From: a virus | DNA: 26,308 nt | Virus record (IMG/VR): IMGVR_UViG_3300042691_003293 | Coordinates: 1-26,308 of that record | Reading direction: 5' to 3' (one strand) | In this document: piece by piece, positions 7,288 through 13,298 of the stretch | Position numbering within the stretch: the first letter of the stretch is position 1 | Layout of the letters: each line of letters opens with the position of its first letter | Notes under the pieces: model-generated | Told to the model about the DNA's origin: nothing | Database searches by the model: none | The model's input: only the letters and a program-made list of their open reading frames with translations | Program-made: the position numbers and the translations under genes

Positions 7288-8000
7288 TTTAGTCCTGCAA
7301 TGGTTAACATTTTATCAAGTAACTTGTTGTCAGCAGATTCTTCAAATCCTGTGTATTTCATAATACCCTGACTGACTGCGCCGCCCATCTTTTGTTTGAA
7401 TTCTGGACTTAGTCCGGGGCCATTGACTCCACAAATCTTTAAAACAGTTTGTGGATCCATTTTAGCTTCCCACTGAGCTGGGGGTAATACAGCAATAGCT
7501 TTTCCGTTAGGATCTTTTGGAACCCATCCGTCTTGTGTGACTGCTTTAATACGTGCTTCAATTTGTGCTTTTTCCCAAGGCTGTTTTACTTGTGATAGCA
7601 TCGATTGTAGTTGTGATGAGTACTGTTTGACTAAGCCTGCTTCATCTGCTGGTTGTTCTTCGATAGTTTTAGAAGCATCTACTTGTTGTCCAGGTTGAAT
7701 CTTTGGCACTTGCATAGTTAATTTATTGTTGTCGCCTGGCTGTAGTGCTGTGGCTTGTACAGTAGTTGTATCGCCGCTAGGTTTTTGAATGTCAACTGTA
7801 CCGTCTGGTTTAACTTGTTGTACTTTACCAACCATTGCCCCTGGCATTTCTTCATTAACCTTTACAGGCTTTAACTTAGCATCTTGTTTACCTGGGCCGT
7901 ATAACGGAACTGGGCCTTGAGCTTTGGTAGTAGCTTTCTTATTGTAGATGTGAGCCTTAACACCTTTTTTATGCTCGCTTACGACTTGATTAACTTTCAT
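7284..8000 (-). CDS. Hypothetical protein with shared N-terminal tag and SH3-like segment
   Basis: 238 residues from ATG at 8000, preferred over an in-frame upstream start at 8027. GGAG lies 6 bases before it, and the resulting N-terminus MKVNQVVSEHKKG joins the shared tag family with VSE as a possible cleavage site. Residues ~50-95 contain a repeated strand pattern (GKVQQVKPDGTVDIQKPSGD) resembling a small SH3/KOW-like barrel. The middle is Pro/Gln-rich and the C-terminal ~110 residues are helical (YSSQLQSMLSQVKQPWEKAQ). The gene overlaps its upstream neighbour by 11 bases and the downstream gene as ATGA. Function unknown. Confidence 0.7.
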   Translation of the reverse strand: MKVNQVVSEHKKGVKAHIYNKKATTKAQGPVPLYGPGKQDAKLKPVKVNEEMPGAMVGKVQQVKPDGTVDIQKPSGDTTTVQATALQPGDNNKLTMQVPKIQPGQQVDASKTIEEQPADEAGLVKQYSSQLQSMLSQVKQPWEKAQIEARIKAVTQDGWVPKDPNGKAIAVLPPAQWEAKMDPQTVLKICGVNGPGLSPEFKQKMGGAVSQGIMKYTGFEESADNKLLDKMLTIAGLK

Positions 8001-8691
8001 TTTGTTCTCCAATGCTGAGTTTAGCACTTTCTAATTTGTCTATGTATTTACGCAATTTGTCTATCTGTCCGCGAGCCCTGAGCAGTTTAAATGCTAAGTT
8101 TTCTACACTGTATTCTCCGCCTTGCTCTAAACCTGCTTGGCGCAATTTACGTATGCTTGCCATAGTTTGCTTGGCTTTGTCTAGCTCATTAGACTTTAGT
8201 GCTTGATTAATGTGGCTAGCATAGTTCCTAGCTTTGGCTTTAACTTCTTTGTGTGTTGCTTTAGGAGCATCACCTTTTGGTTCACTTAACCATTTGTCGT
8301 TAAGCACACTATAAATGCCAGACGAATGATGTGTTTGTTTGTAGTCCTGTACGTACAGTTCTACATCTATGTCTTTGATAGTAATATTATATTTGCTGTT
8401 GTAGACATTTTTCTTTGCATCAAACAATTCTGCTTGTTCTGCATCTTTAACGACTGCAACTAAGTGTAAATCCAAGTCGCTGTTGTCGCTGTAACCATAG
8501 CTGGCATTACTGCCGCTGATTGTAATGTCTTTTAAGTTTAATCGTTCTACGTTCAAATACTCGGCAAAATGCTTGGCAATGACCATGAGCTTGTGACGTA
8601 TTTCTGGAATGAGTTTACTGTCCTCCCAAAGTTTGGGATTCAGTTGCTTGTGATGACTAATTGGATCGACTGAAAGTTCTTGGAAGTTCAT
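7990..8691 (-). CDS. Nucleotidyltransferase-fold protein (DNA polymerase beta superfamily)
   Basis: 233 residues. The hallmark of the superfamily is SGSNASYGYSDNSDLDLHL at ~59-77: Gly60-Ser61 and the metal-binding pair Asp72-x-Asp74, with IKDIDVELYVQD supplying a third acidic residue at Asp109. It would transfer a nucleotide to an unknown acceptor (RNA, protein or small molecule). A C-terminal helical region (~150-233) is rich in Lys, Arg and Glu. The N-terminus MNFQELSVDP loosely fits the shared tag. The start has no SD and lies 4 bases after a TAAATA box, so the mRNA may be leaderless. The fold is convincing; the substrate cannot be read from sequence. Confidence 0.8.
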   Translation of the reverse strand: MNFQELSVDPISHHKQLNPKLWEDSKLIPEIRHKLMVIAKHFAEYLNVERLNLKDITISGSNASYGYSDNSDLDLHLVAVVKDAEQAELFDAKKNVYNSKYNITIKDIDVELYVQDYKQTHHSSGIYSVLNDKWLSEPKGDAPKATHKEVKAKARNYASHINQALKSNELDKAKQTMASIRKLRQAGLEQGGEYSVENLAFKLLRARGQIDKLRKYIDKLESAKLSIGEQNES

Positions 8692-8695
8692 TCTG

Positions 8696-8701
8696 TATTT
8701 A
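8696..8701 (-). promoter_or_regulatory. Late promoter box 4 bases before the nucleotidyltransferase start codon
   Basis: TTAAATACAGAATG on the minus strand. The box lies inside a perfect inverted repeat TTCTGT-ATTTA-ACAGAA (8691-8707). With so short a gap, any RNA starting here would be leaderless. Confidence 0.5.
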
Positions 8702-8707
8702 ACAGAA

Positions 8708-9115
8708 TTATAAGCCTATGAACTTTAAAATGTGGGGAAGATTTACTGAATGTCCACTGAGCCAACCTGTACCTGCGATGAACGCCATTGCGGCCATGGC
8801 ATACATAGTCCATTTGCTTTTGATTTTTTCTAGCTCACCAATGCGGCTTGCTAATTTATTGTGAGTCTCAACATCTTCTGCGTGTAACTTGTCTGCATGT
8901 TCAAAATACTTGCCACTGTTAAGGCGATATTCTTCTTGCATTTTTTCTAGTTTGTCTGCTAGTAGGTCACGAGTGTTATCTAAACAGTCGTGCATGTCTT
9001 TGACATCAGCTTTGAGGTCAACTAATTTTTCGTTGATGTTTTCAACTTGTGTTTCTAATACGCTTACACGCTCGGGTAAGACTGCTAGTTGTGCTACAGC
9101 TTCTTTCGTGGCCAT
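8708..9115 (-). CDS. Coiled-coil protein with C-terminal membrane anchor
   Basis: 135 residues from ATG at 9115; a longer reading would need a TTG at 9130. Residues ~15-100 are heptad-like coiled coil (VLETQVENINEKLVDLKADV ... SRIGELEKIKS). One hydrophobic segment follows at ~104-122 (YAMAAMAFIAGTGWLSG) and a short C-terminal tail. The layout resembles small phage tail-anchored proteins such as XhlA-like lysis accessories or inner-membrane spanin-like proteins, but no family is certain. A long structured leader (9131-9175) and a TAAATA box at 9211 precede it. Coiled coil and anchor are seen; a lysis role is inference. Confidence 0.7.
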   Translation of the reverse strand: MATKEAVAQLAVLPERVSVLETQVENINEKLVDLKADVKDMHDCLDNTRDLLADKLEKMQEEYRLNSGKYFEHADKLHAEDVETHNKLASRIGELEKIKSKWTMYAMAAMAFIAGTGWLSGHSVNLPHILKFIGL

Positions 9116-9134
9116 TGAAGACTCGTCCAATATT

Positions 9135-9175
9135 AATTAATGTGTCTGGGCACGTTACCCAGTGTATGATTAATT
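9135..9175 (-). promoter_or_regulatory. Structured leader hairpin before the coiled-coil gene
   Basis: Two nested pairs of arms: AATTAAT (9135-9141) with ATTAATT (9169-9175), and CTGGG (9146-9150) with CCCAG (9158-9162). It ends shortly before the ATG at 9115. There is no T tract, so it is not an intrinsic terminator; it may stabilise the mRNA or control translation. Confidence 0.4.
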
Positions 9176-9210
9176 GCCTAAATAGTTGTTTTATATGAGC
9201 CTTCTACGAG

Positions 9211-9216
9211 TATTTA
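9211..9216 (-). promoter_or_regulatory. T4-like late promoter box before the coiled-coil gene
   Basis: TGACTAAATACTCG on the minus strand, overlapping the stop codon of the upstream ORF (9214-9216) and about 95 bases before the ATG at 9115. Confidence 0.5.
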
Positions 9217-9618
9217 GTCACGTTGCGAAAAAATTATGTTGCGTGATGGGCCATCTGTAACGAACACATCGTAATTTTGTTCCATGCTTTCGTCAAGACC
9301 GCTGATGTATGGAACGCCGTCAAAGTCTTCGATTAGATAACCAATTGGATTGTCATTGCTTTGGAAGAAGTTTTCACGCTCTGTATGGAATTCAAATTGC
9401 CAAACACGAATAATATTATTTGTATTAAAGCCAAATACATTTCCGCTTATTTCTATGACTTTAGGTTTTTTGTTAAAACTGATGTTTGCTCTCATACCTA
9501 GTGTTTGTAGTACTGTTTGAAAGTTTTGTTCCTTCCAACGGTCAGCTTCTTTGCCAGGCTCGGTTCTATACTGTCCTGTATTTGTTATATCAACTGTTGT
9601 GTATAGCATATATTCCAT
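9214..9618 (-). CDS. Conserved hypothetical T4-like phage protein
   Basis: 134 residues beginning MEYMLYTTVDITNTGQYR; residue 4 is an alternative ATG at 9609 with GGAA in front. It resembles a family of small hypothetical proteins in T4-like marine phages that share a TTVDITNTGQ-like start and an EQNFQTVLQTLGMRANI segment (from memory, unchecked). The sequence looks like a compact alpha/beta fold with no catalytic motif, signal peptide or membrane segment. A TAAATA box ends 5 bases before the first ATG, so the transcript may be leaderless. Function unknown. Confidence 0.7.
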   Translation of the reverse strand: MEYMLYTTVDITNTGQYRTEPGKEADRWKEQNFQTVLQTLGMRANISFNKKPKVIEISGNVFGFNTNNIIRVWQFEFHTERENFFQSNDNPIGYLIEDFDGVPYISGLDESMEQNYDVFVTDGPSRNIIFSQRD

Positions 9619-9623
9619 GCCTA

Positions 9624-9629
9624 TATTTA
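9624..9629 (-). promoter_or_regulatory. Late promoter box 5 bases before an ATG
   Basis: TGTTAAATATAGGCATG on the minus strand. It lies directly downstream of the terminator at 9638-9664, so it restarts transcription after that stop. Confidence 0.5.
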
Positions 9630-9637
9630 ACAGAGGT

Positions 9638-9664
9638 AAAAAAGCCTACTATGAAAGTAGGCTT
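9638..9664 (-). terminator. Intrinsic terminator of the 120-residue protein gene
   Basis: 8-bp perfect stem AAGCCTAC / GTAGGCTT with a 7-base loop, followed on the minus strand by a run of T (complement of A at 9638-9643). It sits 30 bases after the stop codon of gene 9694-10056. Confidence 0.85.
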
Positions 9665-9693
9665 AGTCTTCCCATCCCTGAGAAATTTAACTA

Positions 9694-10056
9694 TTAAACA
9701 GCTTGGTAGTTGTCTACGAAAATAGCTTCGATAGTAACTGTTAGGCCGCCAATACCTTGATCTGCTGTACCAACTGTAACATCGCCTGTACCTTGCAATG
9801 CTAGGTAAACTGTGTCAGTTGTTCCGCTTACAAAAGCTGAACCGTCAGCTGTACCTGTACCAGCTACAACGAATGCGCTGTCGCCTGCACCGTTAGAACC
9901 TTGAGCTGAAGTTACATAGTTGATAACTGCATTCAAGTTAGCGTCTGTTAAATTAGTACCAGCTAATTTTAAGATAACTGTGCGTGGGCCTAAACCGTTT
10001 GCACGAACATTTTTTAAGTAGTTTGTTGCTACTGTTGATCCGACTAATGATGGCAT
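9694..10056 (-). CDS. Small, probably abundant virion or decoration-like protein, function unknown
   Basis: 120 residues, rich in Ala, Gly, Thr and Val, with few charges and beta-strand-like alternation (DGSAFVSGTTDTVYLALQG). No Cys, signal peptide or membrane segment. It starts MPSLVGSTVATNYLKN. It stands alone: late box at 10113, 5' leader of about 50 bases, strong SD AGAGGAG 7-8 bases before the ATG, and its own intrinsic terminator. That arrangement indicates high, independent late expression, as for a capsid decoration or other abundant structural protein. This role is inferred from context, not from homology I can confirm. Confidence 0.75.
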   Translation of the reverse strand: MPSLVGSTVATNYLKNVRANGLGPRTVILKLAGTNLTDANLNAVINYVTSAQGSNGAGDSAFVVAGTGTADGSAFVSGTTDTVYLALQGTGDVTVGTADQGIGGLTVTIEAIFVDNYQAV

Positions 10057-10112
10057 AATAATCTCCTCTGAATATGCTTATCAAACTCACGACTCTGTGA
10101 GCTTTGTATATG

Positions 10113-10118
10113 TATTTA
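10113..10118 (-). promoter_or_regulatory. T4-like late promoter box of the 120-residue protein gene
   Basis: TACTAAATACATA on the minus strand, 56 bases before the ATG at 10056. A 5-bp hairpin CTCAC / GTGAG (10086-10101) lies in the leader. Confidence 0.6.
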
Positions 10119-10140
10119 GTATTGGTACAAAAAAATGGGT

Positions 10141-10926
10141 TTATACAGCTATTTTTTGGGAGATATTTTTGAACCAAACAAGTGCATCTTCTTGCACAGG
10201 CGCACGGTTCTTTTCAACCCAGTTTTTATCTTGCTGTACATGAGCCAGTAAAGCCTGTGCATCTTCAGCTGGCAGGCTCTTCATAATAGCTTCTACGCTA
10301 CCTAGATTATTGCCGTTAGCATTAGGACCTAACAGTACCTTTGCCATCTCGTCCCAATCGTCTGCAACCAGTTCACCTTTCTTGTTTTCAGGTGTACGGG
10401 CATATAGTCCTTCCCATGCTGAGTAAACGTAGCCTTTTTGTTTGGCTAGGCTGGCCAGCATTAGTTGTTTGCTAACACCCTTGTATGGGCTACCGCGTGG
10501 AATTCTGTGTTGATGATAACGACTTACTTTACCTACTTTACGAATACACTCTAAGTCTATTTGATGTGCATTAGGGCCATAGGGCATACGTACAAATACA
10601 TTAACACCAGCTTGGCTTGTTTGTAATCCTAACTGTTGGATTGCATCTGACAATGCTCTACGTGCGGCTTTTTCAACTGTGTCTTTTTTATCTGCTGGAT
10701 TGGGTTGGACCTCAAGTGCTTGGATAATGCTGTCTAAGTCTACCATAGTGTCTAAGTCGCTGGCTAATTCTTCTGGATCTTTATCCGGGTCGCTGTTAGA
10801 ACCAACCATAACTGATTGTAACCCTAGCTTATCCAAATACTTGTCCATTTTAGCTTTTAGTTCATCAGAATGTTTCTTCTGAAATGGAACGGTGTCACCA
10901 AAGATCTTACTGCCTTTTTCAGCCAT
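10141..10926 (-). CDS. Probable nucleotidyltransferase-like protein
   Basis: 261 residues from ATG at 10926 (ATGGCTGA overlap with the upstream stop); the longer in-frame start at 10980 would put 18 residues inside the neighbouring gene. MVGSNSDPDKD...ASDLDTMVD gives Gly42-Ser43 and a SDLD pair (Asp57, Asp59), and AHQIDLECIRK gives a third acidic residue at Asp124, as in polymerase-beta-type nucleotidyltransferases. A following region (SPYKGVSKQLMLASLAKQKG, then SAWEGLY) resembles the helical part of phage members of this fold. The insertion between GS and DxD is longer than usual, so the call is moderate. Substrate unknown. Confidence 0.6.
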   Translation of the reverse strand: MAEKGSKIFGDTVPFQKKHSDELKAKMDKYLDKLGLQSVMVGSNSDPDKDPEELASDLDTMVDLDSIIQALEVQPNPADKKDTVEKAARRALSDAIQQLGLQTSQAGVNVFVRMPYGPNAHQIDLECIRKVGKVSRYHQHRIPRGSPYKGVSKQLMLASLAKQKGYVYSAWEGLYARTPENKKGELVADDWDEMAKVLLGPNANGNNLGSVEAIMKSLPAEDAQALLAHVQQDKNWVEKNRAPVQEDALVWFKNISQKIAV

Positions 10927-11176
10927 TGTTTTTTGATTCCTGTATGCGTTTAATGCCACGTTTAAACTTGGTGCCGTCACCGGATTTAATACTGTTAATA
11001 AAGCGGCGCTCTAGCTCTGCGGCTGTTTCGATGTCATAGTTCTCTTTGATCAAAGTTAATAAATTAATAGCACTTTGAATAAGATTTGAGCCGCGGCTCT
11101 CTACAACTAAATCGGTATCGCGACTTATGCCTAAGTCTGATAGTTCTTGCAGAATTGATCTGGTGCTTTTTCGCAT
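10919..11176 (-). CDS. Small hypothetical protein
   Basis: 85 residues from ATG at 11176, with SD AAGGA or AGGAAG just upstream; a longer reading from 11230 would cross the promoter region and is rejected. Mostly helical and charged (MRKSTRSILQELSDLG ... ETAAELERRFINSIKSGDG) with a basic C-terminus (FKRGIKRIQESKNNG). No domain recognised. First gene of the minus-strand operon that continues into the nucleotidyltransferase-like gene, coupled by an 8-base overlap. Both a TAAATA box and a weaker sigma70-like promoter precede it. Confidence 0.65.
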   Translation of the reverse strand: MRKSTRSILQELSDLGISRDTDLVVESRGSNLIQSAINLLTLIKENYDIETAAELERRFINSIKSGDGTKFKRGIKRIQESKNNG

Positions 11177-11196
11177 ATTCCTTTTCTTCCTACGTG

Positions 11197-11202
11197 TATT
11201 TA
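11197..11202 (-). promoter_or_regulatory. T4-like late promoter box, minus strand
   Basis: AAATAAATACACG on the minus strand, 20 bases before the ATG at 11176. It is divergent to the plus-strand box at 11272. Confidence 0.5.
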
Positions 11203-11206
11203 TTTG

Positions 11207-11235
11207 ATTGTAACATAACTGTTTGGACAAATCAA
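11207..11235 (-). promoter_or_regulatory. Possible sigma70-type promoter, minus strand
   Basis: TTGATT (complement of 11230-11235), 17-base spacer, TACAAT (complement of 11207-11212): five of six consensus bases in each hexamer. It lies just upstream of the late box for the same operon. Confidence 0.45.
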
Positions 11236-11271
11236 GTGGGTTGGTTTAATCTTACTGTAACATTACATGAC

Positions 11272-11277
11272 TAAATA
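11272..11277 (+). promoter_or_regulatory. T4-like late promoter box, plus strand
   Basis: TGACTAAATACTCAG on the plus strand, opening the rightward block 11291-12667. Confidence 0.55.
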
Positions 11278-11290
11278 CTCAGTAGAAACC

Positions 11291-11326
11291 ATGAGTTACT
11301 ACACACACTTACAGAGGAAAGTATGA
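11291..11326 (+). CDS. Possible 11-residue leader peptide
   Basis: Short ORF MSYYTHLQRKV starting 13 bases after the TAAATA box, with its TGA overlapping the next ATG (ATGA). The SD of the next gene (AGAGGA) lies inside it. It could be a coupling peptide or a chance ORF. Confidence 0.3.
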   Translation: MSYYTHLQRKV

Positions 11327-11505
11327 AAACTATATCAAAACGTATGCTAGGTATGTTAGAGCGACTAGCAGAAATGTTCCCATCTTGTTCTTATCAAACA
11401 CGCTTGGATCAATATCTAAGCTCAAAAGGCATTACCGATGCCGCACAGTTGGAAGGCTATATTCAGCAATTCAACTACAATTCTCACAAGGAAAATACAG
11501 TATGA
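11323..11505 (+). CDS. Small hypothetical protein
   Basis: 60 residues beginning MKTISKRMLGMLERLAEMF, a basic amphipathic helix, then a polar region with repeated Gln and Tyr. SD AGAGGA lies 6 bases before the ATG. It ends ATGA into the next small gene. No domain recognised. Position directly after a late box and tight coupling support it as a real gene. Confidence 0.6.
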   Translation: MKTISKRMLGMLERLAEMFPSCSYQTRLDQYLSSKGITDAAQLEGYIQQFNYNSHKENTV

Positions 11506-11621
11506 AAAACTTTTTAAATTCAGTTGGCAATTTTTTATTAGCAGTAGGCGAAGCAAGATATGCTTCTTGGCTAGCACGTCAAGGGCGAATAGAAGAAGCT
11601 AAAGCAATAATGATTAAGTAA
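11502..11621 (+). CDS. 39-residue hypothetical protein
   Basis: MKNFLNSVGNFLLAVGEARY begins a single helix that continues ASWLARQGRIEEAKAIMIK. Start at 11502 by ATGA overlap with the preceding gene and SD AAGGA about 9 bases upstream; the longer frame that opens at 11385 is a shadow. It resembles very small phage proteins with a hydrophobic helix followed by an ARxGxxxEAKAxM-type segment (from memory). May be peripherally membrane-associated. Function unknown. Confidence 0.6.
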   Translation: MKNFLNSVGNFLLAVGEARYASWLARQGRIEEAKAIMIK

Positions 11622-11626
11622 TATAT

Positions 11627-11642
11627 TGCGCCGCAAGGCGCA
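11627..11642 (+). other. GC-rich hairpin with GCAA loop before the cupin gene
   Basis: Perfect stem TGCGCC / GGCGCA closed by GCAA, a GNRA-type tetraloop. It lies between the stop at 11621 and the late box at 11644. There is no T tract; it may protect the 3' end of the upstream mRNA. Confidence 0.45.
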
Positions 11643-11643
11643 C

Positions 11644-11649
11644 TAAATA
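11644..11649 (+). promoter_or_regulatory. T4-like late promoter box of the cupin gene
   Basis: CACTAAATACACA on the plus strand, 22 bases before the ATG at 11672, with SD GAGAGAGG between. Confidence 0.55.
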
Positions 11650-11671
11650 CACACAGAGAGAGGTCTTATAG

Positions 11672-12088
11672 ATGACTACAAAATTTTCACACGTCAAAGG
11701 ATCAGAACTAGAGTTTAAAGGTGGCGGTTTACGTGACTTTTTTCTTTACAAAGATCTTGGCGTAGCAGATGCAACACACGGGCGTGTGCTTGCTCATATC
11801 ACTAAAGCTAATTTACCCCCAGAGAATTCGGGCGGTACAGGTTGGCACATTCACGTAGCTGAGTTTCAAATCGTTTATATGTTAAAGGGTTGGGCTAAGT
11901 TCATGTATGAAGATAAGATCCACTTAGTTGAAGCAGGCGATTGTGTACAACAACGTCCAGGGATTGTACACTATTTGTACGACTACAGCCCAGACATGGA
12001 ATATTTGGAAATCATTACACCGGCAGATTACGGCACAGAACCTGCAGAAGGTCCTTGCGATATACCAGCACCCGCAGCTTGGGAGTAA
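11672..12088 (+). CDS. Cupin-domain protein
   Basis: 138-residue single-domain cupin (double-stranded beta-helix). Metal-binding candidates fit cupin motif 1, WHIHVAEFQIVYMLKG (His59, His61, with Glu64 or Gln66), and motif 2, VEAGDCVQQRPGIVHYLYDY (His100). Small cupins bind a metal and act as isomerases, dioxygenases or ligand sensors; nothing here fixes the substrate. Strong SD (GAGAGAGG) and late box upstream. The following hydrolase gene has its SD (GGGAG) in the last codons of this gene, so the two are co-translated and may act in one pathway. Confidence 0.8.
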   Translation: MTTKFSHVKGSELEFKGGGLRDFFLYKDLGVADATHGRVLAHITKANLPPENSGGTGWHIHVAEFQIVYMLKGWAKFMYEDKIHLVEAGDCVQQRPGIVHYLYDYSPDMEYLEIITPADYGTEPAEGPCDIPAPAAWE

Positions 12089-12091
12089 GCG

Positions 12092-12667
12092 ATGACTTTA
12101 GTTTACATTCACGGAGCTAGTGCTACTAGTGAAAGTTTTAATTATATCAGAAGTAAGTTAGGTAATGGCATAGACATTAATTACGACAGCCGCAATGGAT
12201 TTGAAAACAATCTAGCAGATATTGTAGAACAACTAAAAGGTGTCAAAGACATGGCATTTGTAGCACACAGCTTGGGCGGTATTTATAGTTTACACATTGC
12301 CAACGCTTTGCCCAATCAAGTTAAAGGTGCTGTTACATTAAGTACTCCATATGGTGGTGCCGAAGTAGCAGACTATGCCAAATACTTTTTACCCTTTAGT
12401 CGATTGATGCGTGATATTGGGCCGACTAGTTGGGCGTTCAAACAGGCCAGCCAGATTAAAATTCAACACCCTTGGACTAATGTTGTTACTATAAAAGGAC
12501 AAAGCCCTTTTATGTTAGCGCACAATGATGGTGTAGTTACAGTTGCTAGTCAAAAACATCACGAGGATATGGAACTGATAGAAGTGGACTATAACCACTA
12601 CGAAGTTGTACTAGCAGAACCGGTAGTTAATATTATTAAAGAACGAATAAAAAAGTTCAGAAAATAG
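12092..12667 (+). CDS. Alpha/beta hydrolase (lipase/esterase-like)
   Basis: 191 residues with a full serine-hydrolase layout: oxyanion-hole motif VYIHGAS (~4-10), nucleophile elbow AHSLGG (Ser60), acid HNDGVV (Asp146) and DYNHYE (His169). It is shorter than most lipases and has no signal peptide, so it acts inside the cell. The AHSLGG elbow and NDGVV motif resemble lipase or PGAP1-like hydrolases acting on acyl esters. It is co-translated with the cupin and precedes the sigma70 cassette with a phasin-like gene, so polyester or lipid turnover is possible, but this is inference only. Confidence 0.8.
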   Translation: MTLVYIHGASATSESFNYIRSKLGNGIDINYDSRNGFENNLADIVEQLKGVKDMAFVAHSLGGIYSLHIANALPNQVKGAVTLSTPYGGAEVADYAKYFLPFSRLMRDIGPTSWAFKQASQIKIQHPWTNVVTIKGQSPFMLAHNDGVVTVASQKHHEDMELIEVDYNHYEVVLAEPVVNIIKERIKKFRK

Positions 12668-12696
12668 TTGCTTTTTTACTGAAAAGCATATATAAT
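12668..12696 (+). promoter_or_regulatory. Sigma70-type promoter of the two-gene cassette
   Basis: TTGCTT (12668-12673), 17-base spacer, TATAAT (12691-12696). An inverted repeat TGCTTTT / AAAAGCA (12669-12688) covers the -35 and spacer. A leader of about 50 bases follows before SD AGGAG and the ATG at 12751. Confidence 0.8.
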
Positions 12697-12750
12697 AGTA
12701 CAACAGCAGAAGTTGTTGTAACACACAAACATAACACACAGGAGAATAAT

Positions 12751-12966
12751 ATGTTTAATATTGAAACAATCATCGACACCGTTCAAGGTGCTCAAAAGTC
12801 TTTCGTAGAAACTTACGTATCGGACAAAAAAGTTCAAGCAGAACTAGTTAAACTAACAGAAGCCCAAGCTAAATTTGCTAAAGGTTCTTATCAAACTAGC
12901 TTGACACTTGCTCAAGCAGTGTTTAAAAACGTTAACGATACAGTATACGCTAAGAAAGGAGCTTAA
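12751..12966 (+). CDS. Phasin-like small helical protein (tentative)
   Basis: 71 residues, almost wholly amphipathic helix, starting MFNIETIIDTVQGAQKSF and ending AVFKNVNDTVYAKKGA. The length, MFN start, Gln/Ala/Lys-rich helices and lack of Cys recall phasins, the coat proteins of polyhydroxyalkanoate granules, but it is shorter than typical phasins and the resemblance could be compositional. It has a strong SD (AGGAG), its own sigma70 promoter and shares a terminator with the next gene. High, early, host-polymerase-driven expression is therefore likely. Confidence 0.55.
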   Translation: MFNIETIIDTVQGAQKSFVETYVSDKKVQAELVKLTEAQAKFAKGSYQTSLTLAQAVFKNVNDTVYAKKGA

Positions 12967-12968
12967 TC

Positions 12969-13235
12969 ATGTCATTTGAAACTCCAAAACTTCCAGAAGT
13001 TAAATTTAGTAAGAACGGCTACGAGATCCGTACAGATGTGTTGGCCATGGCCAAAGACGCTGTTATGGAAGAATACCACAGTAAGTTCCGTGGCTGGGAA
13101 ATGTCAGTGGCCAAGGACGAAAAGACTGGTCAAGTTGTTACTAAAGTAGATATGCCAGAGTTTCCAGGTCTAGATAAGATCATGGAAGCGGCTGAAAAGT
13201 TCTATGGGTTTGTTAATACAGGCACAAAGAAGTAA
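12969..13235 (+). CDS. Conserved hypothetical protein, partner of the phasin-like gene
   Basis: 88 residues, soluble, acidic/basic mixed: MSFETPKLPEVKFSKNGYEI then a helix (LAMAKDAVMEEYHSKF), a short beta segment (GWEMSVAKDEKTGQVVTKV) and a C-terminal helix ending in KK. No known domain recognised. SD AAGGAG lies in the last codons of the preceding gene, 2 bases separate stop and start, and the intrinsic terminator at 13273 ends the pair. The two products are likely to be made together in similar amounts. Confidence 0.65.
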   Translation: MSFETPKLPEVKFSKNGYEIRTDVLAMAKDAVMEEYHSKFRGWEMSVAKDEKTGQVVTKVDMPEFPGLDKIMEAAEKFYGFVNTGTKK

Positions 13236-13272
13236 GCATAGCTTTTAGTAGGTTGATACTATAAAAACACTA

Positions 13273-13298
13273 AAGGACTCTTAGGAGTCCTTTTTTTT
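13273..13298 (+). terminator. Strong intrinsic terminator closing the cassette
   Basis: 8-bp perfect stem AAGGACTC / GAGTCCTT with loop TTAG, running into eight T (13291-13298). It also separates the convergent minus-strand gene, whose stop codon (13297-13299) overlaps the T tract. Confidence 0.92.

Noticed and set aside
7284-8027. Longer start at 8027 for the 7284 gene
   Set aside because: The ATG at 8000 has GGAG 6 bases upstream and yields the shared N-terminal tag; the longer start extends further into the upstream gene.
9179-9184. Plus-strand TAAATA in the 9131-9213 intergenic stretch
   Set aside because: No plus-strand gene follows; the region is covered by leftward genes, so it is probably a chance match in AT-rich DNA.
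11627-11642. GC-rich GCAA hairpin as an intrinsic terminator
   Set aside because: It is followed by CTAAATAC, not by T residues. Kept only as a hairpin of unknown role.
12669-12688. TGCTTTT/AAAAGCA repeat as a terminator for the hydrolase gene
   Set aside because: No T tract follows the 3' arm, and the -10 TATAAT starts three bases later; it is better seen as part of the promoter.
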